Position numbers and translations under genes: made by a program. From Leptospira alexanderi serovar Manhao 3 str. L 60 (lineage in GTDB: Bacteria; Spirochaetota; Leptospiria; Leptospirales; Leptospiraceae), in the NCBI RefSeq assembly GCF_000243815.2, contig NZ_AHMT02000006.1, positions 1-12,902 on the forward strand: a stretch of DNA of 12,902 bases. Reading direction: 5' to 3'. Each line of letters begins with the position of its first letter. The stretch's first letter is position 1. The notes beneath the pieces were generated by a model, which made no database searches, was not told the DNA's origin, and was given only the letters and a program-made list of their open reading frames with translations. This document shows positions 1-7,374 of the stretch, one piece after another.

Positions 1-2
1 GT

Positions 3-362
3 TTCTTAGACCAGCCTAGTCTATTCATCGAAAAACTTACCGCTCAGGTCGACATCTCCTACTCGAACAGTATGATCGAAGCCGTGAACAAGAAAATGAA
101 ATATGAATTTCTGTTTCCTAAAAATCCTGTTTCTTTTGAGGAAGTGATCGACACTCTCAAAGCTGCGGTTCCAGAATACAACTCTCGTCCAAGCGGTGTC
201 TTGTTCGGTTTCTCGCCGGATCAAGTTTTAAACGGCGCTATTCCCGACAAACATCGTTTTGTCGAGAATATCAAAGAGGCCGCCGCAAAACGGCCTAAAG
301 TCAACAAACAAAATCTTTGTGATCCTTGCTCTGATCAATCTACTATTCCAAAAAAGATATAG
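3..362 (+). CDS. DDE transposase / integrase-core protein, C-terminal part (5' end outside window)
   Basis: The frame is open from the window edge, so the gene starts to the left; the first internal ATG is at 72 but the homologous reading begins before it. The visible ~119 residues carry the end of an rve-type (RNase H fold) transposase core. They include a stretch reading SYSNSMIEAVNKKMKYEF, where the E sits in the position of the last catalytic acid, followed by YNSRPSGVLFGFSPDQVL, the usual 'YN..RP...L.G.SP...L' tail of IS3/IS481-like enzymes. It would catalyse DNA strand transfer for an insertion sequence. The tail after about residue 90 is lysine-rich and ends in PKKI. A strong hairpin terminator follows 25 bp later. 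The IS family cannot be fixed from this fragment, and no terminal inverted repeat was identified. Confidence 0.8.
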   Translation, partial: FLDQPSLFIEKLTAQVDISYSNSMIEAVNKKMKYEFLFPKNPVSFEEVIDTLKAAVPEYNSRPSGVLFGFSPDQVLNGAIPDKHRFVENIKEAAAKRPKVNKQNLCDPCSDQSTIPKKI

Positions 363-387
363 CAGATATCTGTTTTTCACATTCAAG

Positions 388-426
388 CACCGGCTAACTT
401 CAATTAGTCGGTGTCTCTTTTTTTTA
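388..426 (+). terminator. Rho-independent terminator of the left transposase
   Basis: A 10-bp stem (388-397 with 404-413, one G-T wobble) closes a 6-nt loop CTTCAA and is followed by TCTCTTTTTTTTA. The T-tract lies on the + strand side, which fits termination of the transposase ending at 362. Confidence 0.8.
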
Positions 427-436
427 TTCGGATTTT

Positions 437-529
437 CAATTCATTTCCATCTTAGCATTTCTCCTTTTCAAACGGCATTACGGTTTTCCGGAACCCGCTT
501 TCTTCCTTTGGTGTGCTTTCTGCACTGCA
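437..529. repeat. Dispersed repeat R-a, copy 1 (downstream of the nuclease gene)
   Basis: This stretch aligns by eye with 1732-1821 in the same orientation. Shared words include TTCATTTCCATCTT, CCTTTTCAA, a GGTTCCGGA/GGTTTTCCGGAACCC block and TCTGCA(A/C). The two copies lie on either side of the Rpn-like nuclease gene, about 1.3 kb apart. No coding content is credible here. Confidence 0.6.
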
Positions 530-643
530 GTCCGAGCTTGTTTTAGCAGTTTGAAAGAAAAAAAAGAAGGTGGGTTCAAAGAGCCAGAACCAACTCTTTG
601 ATCCATCAAAGAGTTGACTATACACCAGGTCTGTCAAGGAAAG
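527..643. repeat. Dispersed repeat R-b, copy 1, with perfect hairpin
   Basis: It aligns with 6157-6265 in the same orientation: GCAGTYCGRG, AGTTTGAAAGAAAAAA, a purine-rich AAGGTGGG/AAGGAGGC block, ACTCTTTGAT, ATCAAAGAGTTG, and TGTCAAGGAAA. In this copy 591-601 and 606-616 form a perfect 11-bp stem around a 4-nt loop TCCA. On the - strand, the way the nuclease gene is read, this hairpin is followed by a second small stem (GGTTC/GAACC) and a long T-run near 554-568. The block may therefore serve as that gene's terminator. What spreads the repeat is unknown. Confidence 0.65.
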
Positions 644-672
644 AGGAAGGTTTGAGAATTTTTTCTCAAACC

Positions 673-1629
673 TCAAAGAATACCGTGATCCCGAAGATCC
701 TTCTCAGTCAGCCCGGTGACTTCCAGGGTAGTTCTTAGATCGATCCCTTTCGCAAGCATCTTACTCGCCGCTTCTAAAGCCTTTTTAAACTCGCCTTGTT
801 CAATTCCTTGTTCGATTCCTTGTTCGATTCCTTGTTCGATTCCTTGTTCGATTCCTTTCTCGATTCCTTGTTCAATTCCTTTCTCAATTCCTTGGCGTTC
901 GCCCGCTTCGAAACGAGCCGCTAAATCATACACATAGTCTCGATCCGATTTGAGTTTCTCTTCTATTTCTTTACGTTTCTTAGGATCATTCGAATATTGT
1001 TCCAAGATCGTAAACGCTTTACTCAAATCAGGCGTCTTGTCCACTAATATACTCATCTCTTCCTCCGTCAATTCCGGCGTATGTTTGATCACATACATCC
1101 AACGATACAAGTCACTACCTTCGCGAAGTAACCGCAAATGGTCATCTTCTGTCAACTTCGGTAATTCAATATAATGAATTTCCAATTCGTCTGTTAAAGT
1201 GATTTCTGGGTTACTCTCTTCCCGCAATTTGAACTTACTGTGATAATTCTCACTTGGAATCAAATTAAAGTCAACTATATTCACCTGATAGACCGCTTTC
1301 AAATCGCTGTAGCCTTCTCCCAATTTCAATTGATCTCGAATTAGTCCCGAAAGGTAATACAAGCTCCGTTTTACAAACGAGTTCTCGTGGGCCACTTGCA
1401 CTTCCACATGGAAGTTTCTACCCGTCTCGTCCTTCGCGCGTATGTCCAGATACGAACGTTTGTCGTTCGGTGAAGTACCCGTTAGTTCCGGATTCAAGAT
1501 CGTTATCTCCAGGATTCGGTGTTCTTGGTTCGTAAAAATCACGTCGTTTAACATCGATATCAGTAACTTCGGTTCTTTAACGAACAACGTCTTAAACATC
1601 CAATCCGACGTTAACGGCAAAAAGTTCAT
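673..1629 (-). CDS. Rpn-family PD-(D/E)XK nuclease ('PDDEXK nuclease family transposase', TIGR01784/PF12784-like)
   Basis: I chose the ATG at 1629 (318 aa), because the protein then opens with [14 protein letters not shown], the usual start of this family; a TTG at 1707 would add 26 unconvincing residues. Neither start has a strong ribosome site. The nuclease core is visible as YLDIRAKDE...HVEVQ, with likely catalytic D62, E76 and Q78. It is followed by the conserved SLYYLSGLI and Y-rich helical parts. Family members cut DNA, were named for promoting RecA-independent recombination, and have more recently been linked to anti-phage defence. The tail holds eight GIE(Q/K) tetrapeptides (about residues 247-278) encoded by 12-bp DNA repeats, then a charged helix. 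The gene is flanked by direct repeats at 437-529 and 1732-1821. It appears intact; the mobility suggested by its name is not shown here. Confidence 0.85.
   Translation of the reverse strand: MNFLPLTSDWMFKTLFVKEPKLLISMLNDVIFTNQEHRILEITILNPELTGTSPNDKRSYLDIRAKDETGRNFHVEVQVAHENSFVKRSLYYLSGLIRDQLKLGEGYSDLKAVYQVNIVDFNLIPSENYHSKFKLREESNPEITLTDELEIHYIELPKLTEDDHLRLLREGSDLYRWMYVIKHTPELTEEEMSILVDKTPDLSKAFTILEQYSNDPKKRKEIEEKLKSDRDYVYDLAARFEAGERQGIEKGIEQGIEKGIEQGIEQGIEQGIEQGIEQGEFKKALEAASKMLAKGIDLRTTLEVTGLTEKDLRDHGIL
796..891 (-). repeat. 12-bp tandem repeats inside the nuclease gene (8 units)
   Basis: Eight near-identical 12-bp units (CGATTCCTTGTT on the + strand, with variants CAATTCCTTTCT) encode GIEQ or GIEK. 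Because 12 is a multiple of 3, gain or loss of a unit changes the length of the tail but not the frame. Confidence 0.9.
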
Positions 1630-1731
1630 GCTCAATCTTTGGGGACGCTGCGCTCCGGAGTCAATGCCTTTTAGGGTAAATGGAACTTTGAATGTATGTT
1701 TTTTCAAGGATTGCCGACACTGCCGATATTC

Positions 1732-1821
1732 TATTCATTTCCATCTTGTCATTTTACCTTTTCAAGCCATTTTCCGGTTCCGGACCCAGCTTGCTGTTTT
1801 TGCTGTGGATTCTGCAACGCA
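1732..1821. repeat. Dispersed repeat R-a, copy 2 (upstream of the nuclease gene)
   Basis: This is the partner of 437-529, in direct orientation, in the ~210 bp between the nuclease start and the end of the lipoprotein gene. It ends in TCTGCAACGCA, a word found again at 5924-5934 and, inverted, near 5982-5991. The GACTAGGACAC word follows immediately (1822-1832). Confidence 0.6.
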
Positions 1822-1832
1822 GACTAGGACAC
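1822..1832. other. Cassette-end 11-mer, copy 1 (GTGTCCTAGTC on the - strand)
   Basis: GACTAGGACAC on the + strand is identical to 7440-7450. This copy starts 9 bp after the stop of the lipoprotein gene, and the other lies 33 bp after the stop of the MORN gene. The flanking sequences otherwise differ, so it may mark the shared 3' edge of the two cassettes. Confidence 0.45.
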
Positions 1833-1841
1833 ACAAAAAAT

Positions 1842-2255
1842 TCATTCATATTTAAAATACAATTCGGTAAATTCATATGAAGAATCGGTGGAAATTTCGA
1901 AAACGTAAGTATGTCCTTTTTTTAATGGTTTCGCAGCAACAGACACGTCTCCACCCAATTTGTCTCCGTAGCGAATCCATCCTTTAATTACCTTTCCTTT
2001 CTCCTTAACTGGATCACTTACAAACCAAATTAACCAGACGGTCCCACGATCAGGTGAATTTTCGGTTCTATCATGCAAAGATATCGATTTAACATGGACA
2101 TCATTCTCATTTGATATATAAAAATATTGCCCAGTTGCATCACGATTTTCAAATTTCACTTCCATTCTACCTGCATTGCAAGAAGCATTCAGGACGAAAA
2201 AGGAAATTATCAACATCCCAGTGTACAATACTATCCTATGCTTAATACTGACCAT
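1842..2255 (-). CDS. Small putative lipoprotein; candidate immunity protein for the metallopeptidase-tip protein
   Basis: 137 aa. The N-terminus has K5/H6/R7, then a hydrophobic stretch (about residues 8-22) ending in LNASC, with C26 as a plausible lipidated cysteine under the relaxed spirochaetal lipobox. The mature part looks beta-rich and globular (MEVKFENRD, GQYFYIS, TVWLIWFVSDP, GHTYVFEIS, ELYFKYE); I do not recognise the family. Its ATG lies inside the end of the upstream gene (14-bp overlap), with a weak GGAT about 11 bases upstream, so the two are almost certainly cotranslated. A small exported protein right behind a variable toxin-like C-terminus is the position of an immunity protein. 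That role is inferred from context only. Confidence 0.7.
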   Translation of the reverse strand: MVSIKHRIVLYTGMLIISFFVLNASCNAGRMEVKFENRDATGQYFYISNENDVHVKSISLHDRTENSPDRGTVWLIWFVSDPVKEKGKVIKGWIRYGDKLGGDVSVAAKPLKKGHTYVFEISTDSSYEFTELYFKYE

Positions 2256-4320
2256 AAATCTGTTTTATCCTTTTAATCATAATCGCGTCATTCATATCAG
2301 CATAGTTGTCATATCCCGTATAACCTCCGTTATAGAAATAGTTATTCTGCATACCGATTACCGAATTTGGAACGGCTCCAGCGAACGGAGTTGTTGTATA
2401 TGTTCTATTCATCGATAATCCAAAAAGACCAAGAGTCTTTTGAACAACGGATGAGTTAGCGATCATATCCTTAATCTGTTCTGGAACATAGCGAAGAGCA
2501 AAACCTAACTTTCCGAGGAAACTTTCATTTTGTTGAGGTATATGGGTTATTTCATGTGCGAGGTGCCCGAGGGTATTCATCGAATCGAAAGGCCCAGTGC
2601 CAACCTGATTATAACCGGCGGGGTCTGACGACGACGCATTTGACAAGTTATAAACATTGTTCCCAATTGTTACTGAACCGGCATTTCCAAATGTTAACAC
2701 TTTCAAAAGGAATTTTTGAACTCCCTCAGGTTTCATCAAGCGGATAGCGTCTAAATCCAAACCCGGAAACTGAGCTTTAAGCAAGGATTTTGCATATGGA
2801 GTTAACGGAACCTCCGTTACTCCGTCATTTTTCCAGTTCCTTAATACAGCTTCACTGTGGGCGCGTTCCGCATTAAGGTAATAACGCGCATTATTACGAT
2901 ATTCAGCTTTGGCTGCCGGAGACAATTCATTGAAATCCATGTCTCCATTCATAAACTGTTGATCATATTTATCCATTATATCTTTGGCTGCCACTAGTTT
3001 AAATAGCTTGTCTTTTTCTATATCTGTCAAAAGACCAAGTTCTCCTTTCGCCGTTAGCTCACCAAGTATACCCTCTTTCGAGCCACGTTCCTTTAATATA
3101 TAATCTTGAAGCATTTTTTCTTCAGTGTCTGGAGAAACTTGACCACGACCAACAAGCATCATCGGGATCGGATCACCACCGCCAAACAACCCGCTCACAC
3201 TCTCCCAAGCGGACTTAGCGCCGCGACCGATGCCCGAAACGGCAGCGCCCAAACCGTTAAAGATGTTGTCCAGTAGGTTGTTACGAGCCGCATCCGCTTT
3301 CTTTTGTTCGGGAGTACGGATGTCCGAATCTTTACCGAACGTGTAAGATACGTCGCTCGAAAGACCGGAGTGATCGTTGTAATTAAAATGACCCGCTACA
3401 TTCGAAAACTCTCCAGTCCCGGGAAGACGAACACTCACACCAAATGAGTTTGTATGCTCACCCTCGTTCGTTATATTCAAAGAATAAGAGAGACTCACAG
3501 GCGCATTCTTACCGCTCGTGCTCACCGAGTAAGTCTTTCCACCTCGCTGAGAAATTCCTGCCTTCAAATCCAAACCGTTGCTAAAACCATAACCCAAAGA
3601 TACACCAAAACCGTTCTTTTCAGAATACTCGCCGCCGAGCAATACACCGCTACCGGAAGTGCTGATGCCCGCGCTAAAGCCACCGGCGTAACTGTAACCT
3701 AAATTTACGCTTATCCCCGCATCATTAGTCACCGTATTGATCGCTCCAGATACCGCTCCTGCTGCCATACCAGCGGCACCGCCTTCATACGCACCCCGAC
3801 TGGCTTTGTAGGCGATCAACGCAGGAACTGTAACCACCGCCGCTCCGGGAATAAAACTCGCTGCAGCCAAACCGGTCGTTATCACAAAGTCAATCACTTG
3901 ATCATGTTGCGCCATCTCCGCTCCCGTGCGCATTCCAAGTTCATTCAAATGTCGTTGGGCTTTGTTTGTGTCTCTAAACTTCGCCAGCTCGTAGTTCCCT
4001 TCCGCAAACGTGCCCTCCAAACCTGTATTCTGCATATTTAATATACCACCGGTCAGGATTCCAAGAGCCGCTTCCACAACCGTCTCTGCCGCAAACATTA
4101 CAAAGTCCACAGCTCCCGATGTTGCATACAACGCACCTTGAAGCGCTCGCTCACTTTGTTTGCCCGCTTCTTTTAAATCCTTCTTCGCTCCGTTAAAGTC
4201 TCCCGTGTAGGTTGCTTTCAGGTTGGCTTTTACGGCGGAAATAAAGGCGCTCCCCGCTCCCTTCACCGCATCCCCAAGACCTTCCCCAATCGCTCCCAGT
4301 TGATTGTAAAATCTTCCCAT
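2242..4320 (-). CDS. TIGR04388-family protein, C-terminal portion with HExxH metallopeptidase tip (frameshifted from its N-terminal part)
   Basis: 692 aa from the ATG at 4320, which is probably not a native start. Removing one G from the run at 4322-4327 joins it in frame to the ORF ending at 4193, reading ...EKKVGG-MGRFYNQLG. Residues 60-100 and 142-195 are hydrophobic and Gly/Ala-rich (GAYEGGAAGMAAGAVSG). Residues 200-330 are a Gly/Ser-rich alternating-residue region likely to be beta structure. Residues 345-378 (NNLLDNIFNGLGAAVSGIG) form a junction shared with the second locus. After that the C-terminus is unique. Residues 545-597 resemble DUF4157/RHS-tip peptidases: GNAGSVTIGNNVY, then GHLAHEITHIPQQ with H589-E590-x-x-H593 as likely zinc ligands and base. 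A third ligand is unclear; D675 or D678 are possible. It is probably an exported effector or toxin. The family name is from memory; the motif is seen directly. Confidence 0.75.
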   Translation of the reverse strand: MGRFYNQLGAIGEGLGDAVKGAGSAFISAVKANLKATYTGDFNGAKKDLKEAGKQSERALQGALYATSGAVDFVMFAAETVVEAALGILTGGILNMQNTGLEGTFAEGNYELAKFRDTNKAQRHLNELGMRTGAEMAQHDQVIDFVITTGLAAASFIPGAAVVTVPALIAYKASRGAYEGGAAGMAAGAVSGAINTVTNDAGISVNLGYSYAGGFSAGISTSGSGVLLGGEYSEKNGFGVSLGYGFSNGLDLKAGISQRGGKTYSVSTSGKNAPVSLSYSLNITNEGEHTNSFGVSVRLPGTGEFSNVAGHFNYNDHSGLSSDVSYTFGKDSDIRTPEQKKADAARNNLLDNIFNGLGAAVSGIGRGAKSAWESVSGLFGGGDPIPMMLVGRGQVSPDTEEKMLQDYILKERGSKEGILGELTAKGELGLLTDIEKDKLFKLVAAKDIMDKYDQQFMNGDMDFNELSPAAKAEYRNNARYYLNAERAHSEAVLRNWKNDGVTEVPLTPYAKSLLKAQFPGLDLDAIRLMKPEGVQKFLLKVLTFGNAGSVTIGNNVYNLSNASSSDPAGYNQVGTGPFDSMNTLGHLAHEITHIPQQNESFLGKLGFALRYVPEQIKDMIANSSVVQKTLGLFGLSMNRTYTTTPFAGAVPNSVIGMQNNYFYNGGYTGYDNYADMNDAIMIKRIKQIYGQY
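2542..2556 (-). other. HExxH zinc-binding motif of the C-terminal tip
   Basis: The codons for H589-E590-I-T-H593 read directly on the - strand. The surrounding LAHEITHIPQQ matches the pattern 'LAHELTHVVQQ' typical of DUF4157 (eCIS core) and RHS-associated peptidase-like domains. Confidence 0.8.
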
Positions 4321-4321
4321 T

Positions 4322-4327
4322 CCCCCC
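4322..4327 (-). other. Frameshift site: G6 homopolymer
   Basis: On the - strand the sequence is AAAGTCGGGGGGAATGGGAAG. With six Gs it reads KVGGNGK and drifts into 42 unrelated residues; with five it reads KVGGMGRFYNQ and continues into the 692-aa frame. Possible causes are a slipped-strand (phase-variable) tract, a true inactivating insertion, or a sequencing indel. Confidence 0.8.
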
Positions 4328-5847
4328 GACTTTCTTTTCCGTAGCCGCGTCCATCTTACCCTTTCTCTTGTCCATCTCCTTCTTTGTTTTTAGGATGATG
4401 TAAGACTGAGCAAACTGAGCCTCTCCAAACGTTCCGTCCGCTACTTCTCCAACGAGAAAGCCTGAACTCATCGCTGACTTCGCACATTGTTCCGCTGACT
4501 TTCCGAGGCAAGATACGCTTTCTCCGCTTTTTACCGCGTCCAAGTATTCGTTGTAGGCATCTTGAACTTCAGTCGGATCAAAAAGCCCCTTCTCCGCTTC
4601 GTAGTTGCGGCGTTTGTCGCGATCGGGATCAAATACTTTTTTAAAGTCCGCGCTCATCTTGTTCTTCGCTAATCGTACCATCACTGTTAGGTCACTCGCA
4701 CTTGGTACATTGTCATGATCAATCAAAAGTTCTGGTTTACCCAGATCCCAACTCTTACCTTTCGAGTCTTTGACTTCCGGAAATACTGTTGGCGGATTGT
4801 AATTGTAATACTGATATGTGCCTAACGTTTGGACCTCGTCTCCTCCGCTTGCAGTTTTGATCGTGCGGATGTATGCTCCTCCCAATCTCGCAAAGCCATC
4901 GTATGCCATGGTTTGATTCAATTGTTCGTCTACGTTTTGATTCTCTGTTTGAATCGTTTTGGCAAACGCATCCGGTAAATTCCTGAGAGACTCTAACGTC
5001 TGCAGGATAATTAGATTCTGGGAGAGTTTGTTCGTTTCGTTTAACAAGCCTTTGAATTGTTCTTTCAATCCGCTGTCGCTAAAGTTGTATTTCTTCACTT
5101 CGTTTAAAAAGAAATTCGTATCAATGCTACTCGCCCGATCGATGAGGCTGGCAGATATACTTCCCGGTTTTTTAGAGAGGATGCTGGAGAGGATGTCGTT
5201 TACGTTCACATTCATGCTCACTCCAGCGGGTAGGTTCTCTTGCATGGATGTTACTATTCCGGCTATGGAATCATACATCTCTTTTAGGGTAAGCTCGTCT
5301 GCTTGTTCGCTGCTCTTTTGTAAAAAGTTTTGGGTCCAAGTCTCTTTCTTTTCTAATGTACTTTCGATTCTGTCCAGGTAGATTTTTTGGTTCGCTTCGT
5401 GCTCTGCTTTAAAGTCAGCTCTCCAGTCTTTCCATTTTCCTTGAAACTCCTGCACCATGTTTTCCCAGCGTTTGGTTCCAGTTTGTTTCAGGTAACTCAC
5501 GTTCTGAATCCAATCGCTTTTTAAGTCGTAGAATTCTTGTTCTTTCAAATTCCACTGCTGTTTTTGTTGTTCGGCTCTTTGTTGTAACTCGGCGTTGAAG
5601 ATTTGAGATACGACTCCTGTCTCTCCCATGTAATCATTGAGGACGGTTCGGTAGATGTTTGTTTCTACGTTGTATGCGATTGTCTCTCCGTTGGTTGTGC
5701 GGGTTATTTTCTTGAGTAAGTCGGAGGCAAACTTTTCTCTTTCTTGCAGTACTACTTTTGCATCCACTTTTACCGCTATCTTTTCATCGTTTCCAGTTCC
5801 GATTTGTTTTGTGTAATTCTCTGCTTTTGAGTAGTAGGCGTCCCTTT

Positions 5848-5906
5848 TAGGGGTTAGGAAATAGGGGTTAGATGTTAGGGGCGTGCCCCGGCGTTTTACG
5901 CCGGGT
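5848..5906. repeat. TTAGGGG-rich motif plus GC hairpin inserted into the TIGR04388 reading frame
   Basis: Three TTAGGGG-like units (TTAGGGGTTAGG, ATAGGGGTTAG, GTTAGGGG) lead into GCGTG and then an 8-bp stem (5887-5894 with 5898-5905) around a TTT loop. This marks the point where the credible TIGR04388 protein stops. It looks like a non-coding repeat that happens to stay open. Confidence 0.55.
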
Positions 5907-5924
5907 CGCGCTCTTCGTTTCAAT

Positions 5925-5991
5925 CTGCAACGCACCATTTCAAGCTTTGTGTATATTCCGGTTTTTGCATTTAACTCATGTTGCGTTGCAG
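5925..5991. repeat. Inverted pair of the CTGCAACGCA word
   Basis: CTGCAACGCA at 5925-5934 and its exact reverse complement TGCGTTGCAG at 5982-5991 enclose 47 bp. The same 10-mer occurs at 1812-1821 next to the cassette-1 end. It could be the ends of a small element, or a chance recurrence in repeat debris. Confidence 0.4.
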
Positions 5992-6156
5992 GATTTCCAC
6001 TACGATCGCTCACGCGGGGATTGTGGAAGAAAATTGGGCTTTTGAAACCAAAAACCGCTACAGCAAAATTACAAAATCTTGTGATTTGTGTCAAGAGCTA
6101 AAGCCACCTAATGCGTGTTAAGTGGAGTGGTTGTCAGGTTGCTTCGCACACCGTGT

Positions 6157-6265
6157 GCAGTTCGGGTTTGTAGTTTGAAAGAAAAAATGGAAGGAGGCTT
6201 TAAGAGTCAGAATCGACTCTTTGATAAATCAAAGAGTTGCCTATAACCAGTTTTGTCAAGGAAAA
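6157..6265. repeat. Dispersed repeat R-b, copy 2, with hairpin
   Basis: This aligns with 527-643. Its hairpin is 6214-6224 with 6229-6239 (11 pairs, one G-T) around TAAA, so the stem is kept while the loop differs (TAAA against TCCA). It sits in the 283-bp gap upstream of the integrase. The rest of 5939-6377 holds short hairpin-like stretches (for example GCACACCGTGTGC near 6145-6157) and no gene I can support. Confidence 0.6.
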
Positions 6266-6377
6266 AGCATGACTAAAGATTTTTTTCTTCTCTCATCGCT
6301 TCCACATTCCTACAACTAATCACGATTAAACTCTCTTCAATTTTCTTATCATTGTTTCTACAATTCTTTTGGAAATC

Positions 6378-7322
6378 ATGGATTCTATTATTATGAACTC
6401 TTGTCAATCTTCCGCTGATTCTCCTTGGCTCTGGATTTTTCTCTTTGAAAATCTACTTTTATATCTCCTTTACAAAGTCCCTCCAAAAAAAGCATTCGAT
6501 CTCTTTACACTCTTGTTTAAAAAAGTAAAAGCGCCCTTTAACACAAAAAAACAAATCGGAAGACCTTTGGAGTATTGGAAGATCTATCATCACGTAATCC
6601 ACATGCTGCGAGACAACATCCGCTGGGGGGCATCCAAAATTCATTCCGAATTATTAATGTTAGGATTTAATCCCTCTTTATCTACAGTTAAGAGAATCAT
6701 CAAAAGAATCAAAAAGCCAAACGGGCCTTTTCAGGGTTGGAAAGCTTGGTTGTTCTTCCTTTCTCAAATCAAGAATTACACTGTCGCTACGGATCTTTGT
6801 AGAATTCAAACCGTTTACGGTTCTACTCTTTATGCTCTCGCTTTCATTCACATCGGTTCCAGAAAAATCGTTCATTTCAATATCACTCTGAATCCAACAA
6901 GAGATTGGGTTTTACGGCAAATTCAGGAAGCGAAATCTCTTTGCCCGAATTTCGACATCCTTTTACGCGATAACGACGTTCTCTTTTCAGGGTCTAAAAT
7001 CATGAAAGGCTTAAAAGATCTTGAGATCGCTTCCCTTGTTACTCCTCCCGCTTCGCCTTGGTGCAACGGTATCATGGAACGGTGGTTCGGGTCTCTCAGA
7101 AGAGAATGTTTCAATCCTATTCCCGTCTTTTCTTTAAATCACGCTCAGTTCATTGCTGGAGAATACATCAACTATTACAACTTCTGGAGGCCACATCTTG
7201 CTTTGAACAAAGACTCGCCTTCCGGTAGAGTCGTTTCTTTTCCTACTTCGGACTCAAAACTTATCAAACGAAAAGTTTTGAGTGGTCTTCATCATGTTTA
7301 TTTTCATTCAGAGGTCGCTTAA
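6378..7322 (+). CDS. DDE integrase/transposase (rve core), apparently intact
   Basis: 314 aa from the ATG at 6378, which has GGA four bases upstream; a TTG at 6369 would add three residues. An N-terminal hydrophobic helix (about 17-34) is followed by a helix-turn-helix-like region with RWGASKIHSELLMLGF and STVKRIIKR (about 82-112). The RNase H core shows all three acids: D139 (VATDLCRIQ), D198 (LLRDND) and E234 (GIMERWFGSLRRE). The second and third are 35 residues apart, the classic D-x35-E spacing. YNFWRPHLALN closes the domain. It would catalyse DNA transposition. It sits between the two TIGR04388 cassettes, convergent with the MORN gene and divergent from the truncated coiled-coil part. 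I found no clear terminal inverted repeats or target duplication, so it may be a solitary integrase gene rather than a complete IS. Confidence 0.85.
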   Translation: MDSIIMNSCQSSADSPWLWIFLFENLLLYLLYKVPPKKAFDLFTLLFKKVKAPFNTKKQIGRPLEYWKIYHHVIHMLRDNIRWGASKIHSELLMLGFNPSLSTVKRIIKRIKKPNGPFQGWKAWLFFLSQIKNYTVATDLCRIQTVYGSTLYALAFIHIGSRKIVHFNITLNPTRDWVLRQIQEAKSLCPNFDILLRDNDVLFSGSKIMKGLKDLEIASLVTPPASPWCNGIMERWFGSLRRECFNPIPVFSLNHAQFIAGEYINYYNFWRPHLALNKDSPSGRVVSFPTSDSKLIKRKVLSGLHHVYFHSEVA

Positions 7323-7374
7323 CTTGATATATACTTTATATATGTCTACCATTTTGGATTAGCGTCGATAAACC

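Larger units (their letters stand above)
4193..5938 (-). pseudogene. TIGR04388-family protein, N-proximal portion: 5'-replaced and 3'-frameshifted
   Basis: The frame is open from a TTG at 6094. I give the ATG at 5938 (581 aa), but neither looks native. Residues 1 to about 32 (RRARPGVKRRG, PLTSNPYFLTPKRD) are translated from the GC hairpin and TTAGGGG repeats at 5848-5906. Credible protein starts at about residue 35 (YYSKAENYTKQ). Then follow a long, Gln/Glu/Lys/Trp-rich predicted coiled coil (about residues 115-235) and a mixed helical region with Y-rich YQYYNYNPPTVFPEV. The end KKEMDKRKGKMDAATEKKVGG (to residue 539) precedes the frame break. The last 42 residues are out of frame and overlap the next ORF by 128 nt. 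In an intact gene this would be the stalk-like part in front of the hydrophobic/beta region and the toxin-like tip. It is probably inactive unless recombined with a complete 5' end. Confidence 0.7.

Noticed and set aside
716..937. 73-aa + strand frame with repeated CSIP units
   Set aside because: Antisense shadow of the GIEQ repeats in the nuclease gene.
4318..4330. Programmed +1 frameshift
   Set aside because: The G6 run lacks a recognisable stimulatory element or an appropriately placed stop codon; the upstream frame stays open for 128 nt after the site.
4959..5381. 140-aa + strand open frame
   Set aside because: Antisense shadow of the coiled-coil part of the TIGR04388 gene; no ribosome site or recognisable domain.
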